In this document: positions 48,540 through 58,674 of the stretch, one piece after another | Layout of the letters: each line of letters starts with the position of its first letter | Numbering within the stretch: position 1 is the stretch's first letter | Origin: Thuidium tamariscinum | Taxonomy: Eukaryota; Streptophyta; Bryopsida; Hypnales; Thuidiaceae | Length of the DNA: 64,000 nt | Assembly: GCA_947034885.2 (NCBI GenBank) | Contig: OX344750.2 | Location: 32,846,821 to 32,910,820, forward strand | Reading direction: 5' to 3' | Made by a program: the position numbers and the translations under genes | Notes under the pieces: generated by a model | What the model saw: only the letters and a program-made list of their open reading frames with translations | Database searches by the model: none | What the model was told of the DNA's origin: nothing

Positions 48540-48960
48540 GGAAATTATCATTCCATCTTTTGAAATCTAATTGATTTTTGAATTTGCGTTAATTAGTTGT
48601 CAATTTGTCCTTTCCCTTTTGTCTTATTAAAATGTTTTAAATAAAAAAATATCAACAAATCTTTTGAAATCTAATTAATTTTTGAATTTGCGTTAATTAG
48701 TTGTCAATTTGTCCTTTCCCTTTTGTCTTATTAAAATATTTTAAATAAAAAACTATCATCAAATCTTTTCAAATCTAATTAATTTTTGAATTTGCGTTAA
48801 TTAGTTGTCAATTTGTCCTTTCCCTTTTGTCTTATTAAAATATTTTAAATAAAAAAACTATCATCAAATCTTTTCAAATCTAATTAATTTTTGAATTTGC
48901 GTTATTTTAAAAGAAATTGGTTGTCAATTTATTTGTTTCGTTTTTGGCTTATTAGGCCTA
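48540..48960. repeat. Four-unit ~105-bp tandem satellite inside copy B
   Basis: Units containing AAATCTAATTAATTTTTGAA, TTTGCGTTAATTAGTTGTC and TGTCCTTTCCCTTTTGTC start near 48546, 48651, 48755 and 48859. They are homologous to the copy A satellite but each array resembles itself more than the other, so amplification or homogenisation was independent. Confidence 0.85.
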
Positions 48961-50469
48961 ATAAAACAAAACCAACAAAATCCAAACCTTCTAAGAATCT
49001 AATTAATGACTAACGACCAAAGAATGTAGAAGATTCCTAAAGACCAAGAACCAATTCAATAGTAAGATTCTTTAGAAAATAGTTTTTAATTGTCAAAGGT
49101 CAAAGCTTAGAGAATAAAGAACCTTATTCAATAGTGAGATTCTTTGAATATTGGTTTTTTAATCTTAATTCCTTCATGTGTGTATATTCCGTGATCTTAA
49201 CTCTCCTAATTCCTTCCTTCCTTCTTCATTTAGTTTCAAGATGTTTTGCAATTTTAGTGAAGAAGGTGATGGCTATGGAGTTTTGAGTTGGTAGGAACGG
49301 AAGCAATATTCCTTGTTGTTGCAATTGTTAACACCTAAAGGAGTGAAGTCCAAATAGGTTCTAAAGTGTCATTCCATTTGAAGAGTCATAGATCAAAATA
49401 TCACTTAGTTATTAAGATTTTAACCCTACAATCTTTTAGTAAACATGTTGTAGATGATGTGTATCAAATTTGGAGTTATTTGACCGCATAGATTTAAAGA
49501 TTATAATGTTTTAGTGCTAAAAATGAATGCTGAAATTTCCATAAAAACACATTTGGAGATGAAATTTGATTTCTAAACCTACTCAAATGAAAAAATTTAT
49601 ACTATAGAATGATTCAAAATTAGTAAACAAACACATTGGTAAAAAAAATTCATTGAATTGACTCATTGTGGTTACAAATTGGCTTTGAAATACCTTGAAA
49701 AGAGCAAGAAAAACTACAAAAAACACATCTATGGTTGAAACTCCTTCTACTAAAATGCTTCTTAGTCACTCATAACTTCTTTAATTGACATAAAATTTTA
49801 GCCACACAAACTAGACTATTATGCGCAACTTTTTCAGTATAAATTATTGAAAATGGACTTTGTATGAAGAAGATACAAGTCGCTGAAGTTTATTGTTCTC
49901 CAAAAAAGGTAGGGATTTGAACTTTGAATTGCTCCCAAAAATTCAAAACAACTTGGATTGACATTAAATTTTTACCACAATAACTAAACTTCAAGGGAAA
50001 GAAAACCCAACAAATTTTATTGAATTTGGACCTTGGATGAAAGAGATACAAGCCCCCGAAGTTGCAGCCCTAAAATGCAATTTGTGAACTCAATTAGAAC
50101 CTGCAAACTTTGATTGGCTTCTAAAAACTCATTATGTTGTGGATTGATCTGAAAATTTTACCACACAAACTAGAAGACAAGGCACAGCTTTCTCAACAAT
50201 TTTTATCAAATTTGGACCTTGGTTGCAAAAGTTACAACACTTTGAAGTTACAGCATTTCAAGAGGGTATGAAAAACGTCCGCTTTGACGTTCAGGGGTTA
50301 AGTTTTTGGTGGAGATTTAAACTTGGGAATTGTAGGTTTCCTTAGCAACTCTTATTTATTTTGACCGAAAACTAAATGATCGCATTGGCAAATTTTTGTG
50401 AGGACACACTTACTTGGGAAAAGTTGATTAGGTGAATTGGAAATGTTGCTTGTGCTCGAAAATGTGTGT

Positions 50470-50860
50470 TTAGTTTATAGGACTTCCCACAGCCCCTGGA
50501 CTCCACCGCTCTGGCTCTCGCTCCCCAGTGCCGCTTTGGTTCAGTTAGTACCCCGCTCCCCAGTGCTACTCTGGTTCAATCAGTACCCCACCCTCGGTGC
50601 CGCTCTGGTTCAGTCAGTACCCTACCTCCGGTGCCACATGGCAGTCCCAGAGTGATCAAACCCCTGGCCGGGCCCCGTCAGCGCCCGCCACGTGGCGGGG
50701 CGCAATTGGTTGGGCGGGGGGGGCTCCAACTGCTCTTTACTGGCCTCCTTCTGCTGGTTCCTTCGGCTGGCTCCTTCCGACCTTGGCTGGTCTAGCTGCT
50801 ATCTGGCCTTGGGCTAGTCCGAATTGTGGTCTGGCCTTGGTTTTTATTGAATTAAAAGGA
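50470..50860. other. GC-rich island with CACGTG palindrome and short tandem repeats (copy B)
   Basis: CGCCCGCCACGTGGCGGGGCG lies at about 50684-50702 (palindromic core CGCCACGTGGCG). About three repeats of the kind CCAGTGCCGCTTTGGTTCAG precede it. The island is syntenic with that of copy A, but its tandem units differ. Confidence 0.6.
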
Positions 50861-52832
50861 ACAAGTTTTATCACTCGCCAAGGGTGAGTACTACTAGCTT
50901 ACTGAATATTGGCAATGTCTAAATATTGGCAATGTCCCAATATTGGTGTAATGCTAATGGGAGGATTTATTGAACTTATGTGACTCTTCCAATGTGAGAG
51001 GGTCTAATTTCAACGTACTCTTGTATTTTAACACAATGATAAAGAATTATGTGGCCTCGGCGTTGACTTAAGTAAACTTATTTGAAGGAAGTTCAAAGCT
51101 CCGCCGTTTTGAATTTTGTCAATAGTATTCTAAGGATTTTATTCGCAAAAGGAGGTACACATGACAGTGTTTGAATCCAACTTTCACTTTAAATGCTTAA
51201 AATGTCTTAGTATTTCAAGATTTTGCCACCAAAGGAGGTACACATGACAGTGTTTGAATCGAACTTTGGTACTTAATACTTGAAATTTCCACGGAATGAA
51301 TGTAGCAAAGATTAAGGCTTAGCCTTTCACGATAGAAAAAACAGGAATCAATTGAAGGGCCCTAAACCTTCAAAGTTTTAACAACAAAACTTGAACAAAA
51401 ACTTGGCCAAGAAATTTTGGTCCAAGTGGTGCTCCGACCATGTCGGTAGCACGGAAGAAGAACAAAGTGTCGGTGCGAGAAATAAGGGTATTGGCAACCT
51501 CAAGGGGGGTCCTTACATACCCGTGGCTGGGCCCCTCTCGGTAATTGCCAATGAAAACACTTTGTTACTTCTTACCCTAAACTACCCCGATGTAATTCCA
51601 AAATAATACTTGTTTAATGGGGAAAATTTCTAAAAACATCCCCATTTGGCTAATGAAATCTTGGCCAAATCAAATCCAAGATCTTAACCCAAGATATTTT
51701 GGAATTAACCCTAATTTACGTAGATATTTTGCAAATTAACCAAAAGTCATTTTGAAAATTGTCTTTCTTTAGCCCAAAGATGGCTTTTTACGCAAGAAAG
51801 AGATCTTGACCAAATCCAATCTTTGATTTTCCAAGAGATATTTCCAAAATCACTCTTATTCAAGGGGATTCAATCGAGTGGTTCTCACATGTGAATGTAT
51901 GTAACCTCCAAGTGGTACTCAAAACTGGACCTTATAAGGTTTGATTTGGAGAAAGTCAAGTAAGATGGGAATATCACATGTACATTCATCGGGCATCATT
52001 ACTAAAAAGGCCAATATAACTTTTATTAAAAGTCACAATTGCGAACCCATATGGGTTTAAGAAAATCTAAGGACCCAAATTCTTGTAAGAACTTTCGGTA
52101 TACCTAGACTTTGTAACTCTAAAAAGGTTCATTAATTTATCTAGATAATTTTCTTGTTATATTCCAACTCAAATGGAGTTGACTTGGAATTGTCGTGGAA
52201 GAAAAGACTCCACTGTCTGCCTTGGATGAAACCAATCTAGACAACTAGAAAACTTATTACTCTCCCTCAACCAAATGGTGGAGAAAAGAAAAAAGTTGGA
52301 GCATGTGTCAGGCATTCAATGCTTCTGGAGCGCACTTGAAAAGTGTCTCCGATCGTCGGCAGTCTCTTGCATGACTTCCTGCATCTTGTCATTAGCTTAG
52401 GGGCGGGTGGCGCCCCAGCAATGACCCAAAGGTCGAACCCTCGTTGCCAGTTTGAAATTTTAAAGACCGACGCCACACAAGCCATCGGCCCCCGACGGCT
52501 CGGAGACGTCCATCGTCTCGCCGGGGTGGTATAAATACACTCCTGCCGCTGTGTGGTGATCGCACTTACCTATAGAAAAACTACCGCTAACCTATTCCAA
52601 GAAAAGAAGTGAGCTGCCCCATCACTTCTAAAACGTAGGCAGGCCAACGGTTTCGGGGAAGAATGCGAAGAGGGCCACAAACTGTGAATTTGTGTCCGCC
52701 TTCCATTGTCCTCTAGTTGATGTTGATAACTTCGGCAAGATTTGCAAACTAGCCTTCCAACATTACGTCGTTACCTAGCTACAAAATCTCATAGTTCTCT
52801 AAATAAATCATCAGTGATCTGGTTCTTGGCGG

Positions 52833-53255
52833 CTAGGGGCCTAAATCCTCATGTACTAAAGGGATTCTCTCCAACGGTAACTCACGGCCGGGCTGTTCGT
52901 CCTCATCTCGTGGTCGTCTTCGAGTGTTTGGTAACTGAGATAACTGCATTGACTCGTCTGGTGTCTATGACATTTCTTGCAAAGTTGGGTTGTCCATGGG
53001 CTCTTGCATAAGCTCCTCCGCGACTAGTAACTGTTGTGAGCTGATATCGTTGGTTCCTACTGCTACGGGTGATGAAAATGGTGTTGGCAGTAGTTCTTCC
53101 GATTTGGATTCATCCGTGGGCGTTGATGTGGATCCTTTTGGGGGTTGTATTGGCACTGCTGGATTCTCCAGGGGCTCGAACTCTCGCGCTGCCATAGTCT
53201 CCACTCTAAGCTCCTCCGGGATCTTTGTCATTGAACTAAGTAAATAAAGGGGCAT
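52833..53255 (-). pseudogene. Disordered, Pro/Glu-rich element ORF with internal stop
   Basis: The frame starts near MTKIPEELRVETMAAREFEP, is interrupted by TAG at 52965-52967, and remains open for another 40 or so codons (QLPNTRRRPRDEDEQPG) to a second TAG at 52833-52835. Composition is low-complexity and charged. No family is recognised. It lies on the same strand as, and downstream of, the 236-aa ORF, so both may belong to one element. Confidence 0.4.
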
Positions 53256-53299
53256 TTGTTAGCCCATCAAACTAATCTAATCTACTCCTAAATCATTGG

Positions 53300-53600
53300 T
53301 TTGAATGAGTGGAGCTCGCCATCCTACGTCCTTGCCTCTTACGTCGCGCAGGTTTAGGGTAGGTCGAATTTCTCTTCAAAAAATCCTAACTAAATCATAG
53401 AGCTTGCCATCCTACGTCCCTACATCTTATGTCACGTAGGTTCAGGGTAGGTTGAATTTTTGATAGTCCTAATCTAATAGCATTGCCATCCTACGTCCTT
53501 GCATCTTATGTTGCGCAGGTTCAGAGTAGGTCAATGTGGTGTCGCCATCCTACGTCCCTGGATCTTATGTCGTGCAGGTTCAGGGTAGGTCGATTCAAAT
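53300..53600. repeat. Four degenerate tandem units (GCCATCCTACGTCC ... GGTTCAGGGTAGGT)
   Basis: The cores GCCATCCTACGTCC, TCTTATGTCG and GCAGGTTCAGGGTAGGTCGA recur in order near 53319, 53407, 53482 and 53544 with spacers of decreasing length (about 88, 75 and 62 bp). Confidence 0.8.
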
Positions 53601-54576
53601 TCTAATCTAATTGATCGACTTGGATTCAACAGTGCATTGATCTTCGGCTCTACTGGCTCTAAAGTTGGCTATCCAGTTTACGTCGTGGTATTCTAAGCTA
53701 ATGAAACCAAAGATTGGAAATCCCGGCTACGACTACTAGTTGAAAGCACAAGAGTGAAGCTCTGTCTTTTATACTAGAGTTGGGCACAAACACAAGAGGA
53801 AAGGGTTAGAGTTGGATTAACACTGGATACCCAATGTCTTTTTTTTTACGCTAATTCTAGATACAAACAACACCATAAAGAAACTTCTTTGAGAAACTTG
53901 GAACTCGCGCACTTCCGCCCTTACTTTTTCTAGGGTTGCTTCTTCTTGAAGCTTTTGGCTAATCTATTGTTTCTAAAAATTGCAAACATTGGTTAAATAA
54001 GCACCGCTGCCCCGATATTTATATAACCTAAAACAGTGGATGAATGTCGAGGCTCGTGCACTCTCAGCCTTCATTCCGCTATCAGTTACCAAATATATCG
54101 TCACACTCAACATATTTAGCAACAAGACTTGGATTAGCATTGGTGGCCCAATGCCTTTTCTTTTACGCTTTCCCACAATTAGATCTATGAATATTCCAAG
54201 TATAGGATACAGATCTCGAGTCTTATACCCAACAAGGGCTCCGGACGACCTAGTCTACTCTTGGGCGAGAATTACGTCTAGTGAAGCAATCCAGAGGCTA
54301 GGGAGGCTTTGCCATGAAGATATCCCATACTTAAAATAACACAAACTTCAATGTGAATGAAAGATCTTCGCATACAAACTGTAATGTGAATCAAAGATCA
54401 GTGATTCTGACCAAGGGATCCTGGTCCCAGACCGGATCTGCCCCTTGGATTCCTACTGTTACTATGGGATCGTCCAGCGGTATGTTATCTCCTCCCACAT
54501 TTGGTCCCTCCTTTCTCTCAATGTGGAGTTCCCCCTGTTGCTCTTCCTGGCCCTCTTTTTCCGAGAGCTCTTTTTC

Positions 54577-55287
54577 CTAGTCCTCATCGGTGTCCGGGTT
54601 CTCTATGTCGTACTCAATCATGGCCGCACCCACATCGTAGGTGACCCTCTCATGTTCCCTCAAGAAGTCTAGCGAATGGTACAAATGAAACAAGAATGGT
54701 GAGATGGGGGAGGGTTTTGATCTCCCAATCCCATTCACCATTTTGATCATATGGTCCCGCATTACTAACCCCCAATCTATCTTCCGGTCTCCTGATAATG
54801 CACCAAAGATGGTGTTGGCTATGGTGACTGTGATTCTACTTGGCCTATCCGGGTTGAGGATGGCCATCATATACTGGAGCAGTCTCCGGTGTCTAGGCGA
54901 GATACACTCCGTGACTATGAATCCATCCTTCAGAGTTATGGGTCTCCAAAACTTATCCAAGTGAAATTTGTTCGTTTGGAAGGCTGATCCATCTCTACCT
55001 TGCAAGAAAGCGTACACCTTACGCCACATCGCCACTGTCCAGTCTCCGGGTAGTGCCCGAACCGTCCCCTTCCACTTGCTGGTCTGGTCGTCCAACAATT
55101 CGACCACCATTTGCTCGTCCTTCAGGTTCCACGGACGACCTAGAAATCCTTCGCATCCCATTTGCTTGAGGTCTTCTTCTAGCTCCAGCTTGTCTTGTTC
55201 CTTTGTGGGCACGACCAAATTGACGTTTCGGAAGGCTAGACTCAAATCATCTTGTACCTCGCCTGCCATTGCTCGCCTTTTGCTCAC
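54577..55287 (-). CDS. 236-aa plant mobile-element-associated protein
   Basis: An intact single-exon frame from MSKRRAMAGE to NPDTDED. The middle (GFLGRPWNLKDEQMVVELLD, KWKGTVRALPGDWTVAMWRK, ITVTIANTIFGAL, DWGLVMRDHMIKMV) is reminiscent of the putative plant transposon protein domain found in gag-like ORFs of plant retroelements, but this is a resemblance recalled from memory, not a search result. The acidic tail (ENPDTDED) is probably disordered. It is the longest intact single-exon frame in the right half of the window. It sits between a palindrome-rich flank (55290-55740) and short-repeat sequence, which supports a mobile-element origin. Confidence 0.45.
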   Translation of the reverse strand: MSKRRAMAGEVQDDLSLAFRNVNLVVPTKEQDKLELEEDLKQMGCEGFLGRPWNLKDEQMVVELLDDQTSKWKGTVRALPGDWTVAMWRKVYAFLQGRDGSAFQTNKFHLDKFWRPITLKDGFIVTECISPRHRRLLQYMMAILNPDRPSRITVTIANTIFGALSGDRKIDWGLVMRDHMIKMVNGIGRSKPSPISPFLFHLYHSLDFLREHERVTYDVGAAMIEYDIENPDTDED

Positions 55288-55854
55288 GCTAATTAGGTGG
55301 GGTCCAACTTGATTGACCTAACCTCGCTCAATAATCTCTCCACAACTCTGAGAGTGGTCACTCAAATCTGCACCAAACCGGATTGATAGACCGTCTCCCT
55401 TTCTTCTCTCGGTAGCCCTGATACTCTTTCTCTCTCTGCCAGAATACACTTTCTCGATTGGTGTACTAGAAAGTGGCAAGACCTGGCCTGATTCTCTGGT
55501 CTTATACTTTCCCCCCAACATTTATTGCTGACTGTTAGGTTCAAACGTTCCTGGTCACGTGGGAGAGTTCCCGACGATCTTTAGCCTCCGTAGCCACTCA
55601 TTGCCTATCCGGTCTCGGTCGCTAGGGCTGCCTGGGTCTGGATTCTTACTTTGTCCCTTAACGCGGTTATCTACTTCCAGGCAACGATTTTCCGGTTTTC
55701 GGTCTTAGACCTACTTTTACATTAGACTGCTAAAACAAAAAAATGGGGATTGAATAGAACCCTTTCTCCCGTATTTTGTTTAAAAACCTCCTCATGCGAT
55801 TTCTAGGTTGCCACATGAGTGTTAGAAAATCATAAATCAAATGATTATAGTTTC

Positions 55855-56016
55855 ATCCTAGTAATAGGGGGATAAATTAAATGACTTGTCTACAATGACT
55901 ACATTGGCAACAATGACTACAAAATGACTATTTTATAGTCATTGTTATTGGTGTAGTGACTGCAATCATTGTGAACAAGTCATTTATCCCCCCATTTTTT
56001 TATAGTGCTTTTCCAT
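55855..56016. mobile_element. CACTA-like MITE, decayed copy
   Basis: Left AGGGGGATAAATTAAATGAC and the reverse complement of the right end (CACTATAAAAAAATGGGG, then GGATAAATGACTTGTTCACA) form an inverted repeat. The interior has AATGACTAC repeats on both strands. It is the same family as 58522-58674. Confidence 0.6.
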
Positions 56017-57067
56017 CTTAAGAGCAAAATTTTTTAGCATGGCCCTACAAAAGACTTTGTAGTAATTCTTAAGTTGCATAGTAGTGAAGTACAATTACAT
56101 CCTTGGGAAGCTCACTTAATATATCTATTATAAATCATGTACAAACAAGTCATTTTTAGACTCTTTAAATATATATTTTTTAATAAATTATAATTTCAAA
56201 CTATAATTTTGAGCTTTGTCCAATAATGACTATAGATTTCTATTGCCAAAAAATACCATACACTATACACCATATGCCCAACTCAAATAATGTATAAAAT
56301 CATTTCTAGAATAAATTGAGAAATGAACTAAAATGGCACAATTAACAATTCAAATATTTCTTGAGGATACATTTAGATGACCATTGCATCAATAATGAAG
56401 AAAAATAAACTTTCAATAGACAATTATTTTTAGAATTAAAAAATAAATTAGACCATTTTTTCTTGTATAAAATAGGGGTGTGAAATTATTTTTAGTTCTA
56501 CAATGTATTTTCATATCATGCTCTACAATGTTTTCCATATCATACCCATCTTTAGAGCAAAAAATTACAACATGACCCTACAAAAGACCTTGCAGTCATT
56601 TTAGAGTCACACAATAGTAAAGCGCAGTCGCATTCTAGTAGTCCTAGAACAATTCCCATCCACGTCAGCAAGTTGTCCTGCCCGTCCTTAGCTTAAAATA
56701 TGGAGGTATAGCCTTTTTGTAACCCTTTAGTCATTTTCGAGTCGTGAAGTAGTGAAATTAAGTTACAATCAATAACTATGTCATACTCATTAATGACTCT
56801 AGCATCCACACTGATTTTTTCCTTCCTTTTTGCTCTTATTGATGACAATCTGAATGAAAAAATGTAGATGAATTTCGTTGTCTATCATGTCTTCATTTGC
56901 TAGTTGCACTCATGACTGAAAAATGACTGAAAAATGACTAGGACTATGTAAATTCAGTTGGATTGGTGCAATTATAGAGGTACTAGTCACTATTTAGTCA
57001 AATCGGACATTTAGTCATTTCTGAGTCATCCCTCTATAGTCATTTATACCCCTCTTTTTTGTAGTGT
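56017..57067. mobile_element. Probable non-autonomous CACTA element remnant
   Basis: Direct repeats CCCTACAAAAGAC.TTG.AGT (56044 and 56575) and many AGTCATTTT / AATGACT motifs crowd the right part, ending TTTATACCCCTCTTTTTTGTAGTG at 57067. Arrays of short subterminal motifs and CACTAC-type ends are typical of CACTA transposons. No transposase frame is present. Confidence 0.45.
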
Positions 57068-57393
57068 AAGTTGGCTACTTCATGTAGTAGGCTAGCTAGG
57101 CAACTGAGGCAATTGAAGTTGCGTCTTGGTGGGAATGGTGGCCCAAAGGCAAGACATTAAATCATGCCATCAAAGGTGGGCCTAGCTAATGTGGGCCTAG
57201 CTAATGTGACATGTAAGCTTGCTTGCCAAAGCTATCCCCCATTGCTTGGCAGGCCCACCTTTGATGGAACCTAACTTGAACCCCTATATCTGCTTCCATC
57301 ATAGTCTTAATAAAGAAGCTTTGCAATGGTAACAAAGGGTGTCCATCCACAGTTAAGCTTAGGATTTGAGTTATCAATTTTTGATGGCAAATG

Positions 57394-57726
57394 CACTATA
57401 CCAAAACATGGTAAAAAAACCGTAGTAAAAAATGACTACGGTTCTTTTTGCCATGTTTTTGTACATGCGCGTGTCGTAGATACTCACGATTTTTTGCAAT
57501 TTTTCACTATAATTTTTGGAATTTTGGAGTGTGTAATATACCATTGGAAAGGCCTTTTAAAGACCTTTTCAATGATATATTACAGGCTCCAAAATTTCAA
57601 AAATTGTAGTGAAAAATTGCAAAAACCCATAAAAATCCACTACATGCATATGCATAAAAACGTGGCAAAAAGAACTGCACTTGATTTTGAGTGTGGTTTT
57701 TTTTACCACATTTTGGTATAGTAGTG
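57394..57726. mobile_element. ~333-bp near-perfect foldback element with CACTA-like ends
   Basis: The left end CACTATACCAAAACATGGT and the mirrored right end ACCACATTTTGGTATAGTAGTG bound a palindrome that runs almost to its centre (CCTTTTAAAG near 57566). Arms include TTTTGCAATTTTTCACTATA on the left and its complement on the right. Transcription across it would give a long hairpin RNA. Confidence 0.75.
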
Positions 57727-58521
57727 TGATCGTCTCATACTATGTCATTTTTAAGTCTATTTTAAGGGACTCCAATCTCATGCTCTAAAAATGCATATAT
57801 AGATCAGAAAACTACAATGAAACTATTTCAAATTGTTGTTGAACTAGAAATTGAAGAATGATAATAGTCTATTTTTCTATAACTTAATTGCAAGTTTGGT
57901 GTGTCTTTCTTTGTCTCATTTTATATGACGTGCATTTTAGATTTTCTTGCAAGGAGTTGCTAATGGTTAGGTTACTCACAAGTTGTTTGTGGGAGCTACA
58001 AGTTTCAAAATCCAAACCGTCAATCTTCTTATCAATGCATTGATGTACTATTCTTACTTAGAAGTAAACAATGACATTCTTCACGTGGTCAGGGTGAACT
58101 AATCCCCTCTCTCATGAAAATGCTTAAATTTTTATTTTTCATGCATGATAAAAATTTGCAAATTTTGAATTCATACTTACAATTGGAGGCTCCAAATAAA
58201 TTAGAAGAGGTATACTAGCTAAATTACTTGGGTATAAAAGAAGGGGCTTTTATTTTTACTTGCACCATTGGAATGATTACGTGTGGCCAAACAAAAAGGC
58301 CAATTCACCTCGACCCTTCATGTCCTAGGAACAAAGTTGATTAACTAGGCCATTGTTATACATTTGGTGATGTAGAATCCAAATGTGACCAAAGGCAACC
58401 TCCACATGAAAAAAACACTCTAATGCAAAAATTTTGCCAAAGACCCTTTTGTACATAAGTTGGAGTCTCATATGGTGGACAAAGTTATGAAGATAATTAA
58501 CTCAAGAATTGTGTTCTACAA
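57727..58521. other. Intergenic; contains a repeat shared with 62140-62300
   Basis: Sequence 58140-58310 (TTTTGAATTCATACTTACAA, GAGGCTCCAAATAAATTAG, ACCATTGGAATGATTACGTG) is homologous in direct orientation to 62140-62300. No gene is seen. Confidence 0.5.
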
Positions 58522-58674
58522 CACTACAAGAAAATGGGGGTATAAATGATTTGTCTACAATGACTACACCAACAACAATGACTATAAAATAGTCATTTTG
58601 TAGTCATTTTGCAATCATTGTTGTCGGTGCAGTCATTGTGAACAAGTCATTTATACCCCCATTTTCTTGTAGTG
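58522..58674. mobile_element. 153-bp CACTA-like MITE, well preserved
   Basis: CACTACAAGAAAATGGGGG followed by TATAAATGA at the left is repeated exactly in inverted form at the right. The whole element folds into a hairpin with few mismatches. CACTAC(A)AGAAAA ends are typical of plant CACTA elements. Flanking trinucleotides CAA and TAA give only a doubtful 3-bp duplication. Confidence 0.82.

Larger units (their letters stand above)
47845..51855 (-). mobile_element. Long non-coding repeat, copy B (LTR-like)
   Basis: It is the partner of 43650-46527 with the same order of landmarks, but about 1.1 kb longer through extra AT-rich sequence at 49200-50400. The TATA-like site of copy A is mutated here (CCTTACATACCC at about 51510 on the plus strand). 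No coding frame. Confidence 0.5.
51856..55740 (-). mobile_element. Retroelement-like unit carrying a 236-aa ORF
   Basis: A TATAAATA at 52530-52537 (plus strand) and a TATA-like motif on the minus strand near 53770 (AGTATAAAAGAC) flank a region with coding remnants on the minus strand (52833-53255 and 54577-55287) and a short tandem array between them. Boundaries are not defined. The composition is clearly GC-richer than the surroundings, as for a relatively young insertion. Confidence 0.35.

Noticed and set aside
50437..50887. Plus-strand frames across the GC island of copy B
   Set aside because: The composition follows the short tandem repeats, and the syntenic island of copy A does not keep the same frame.
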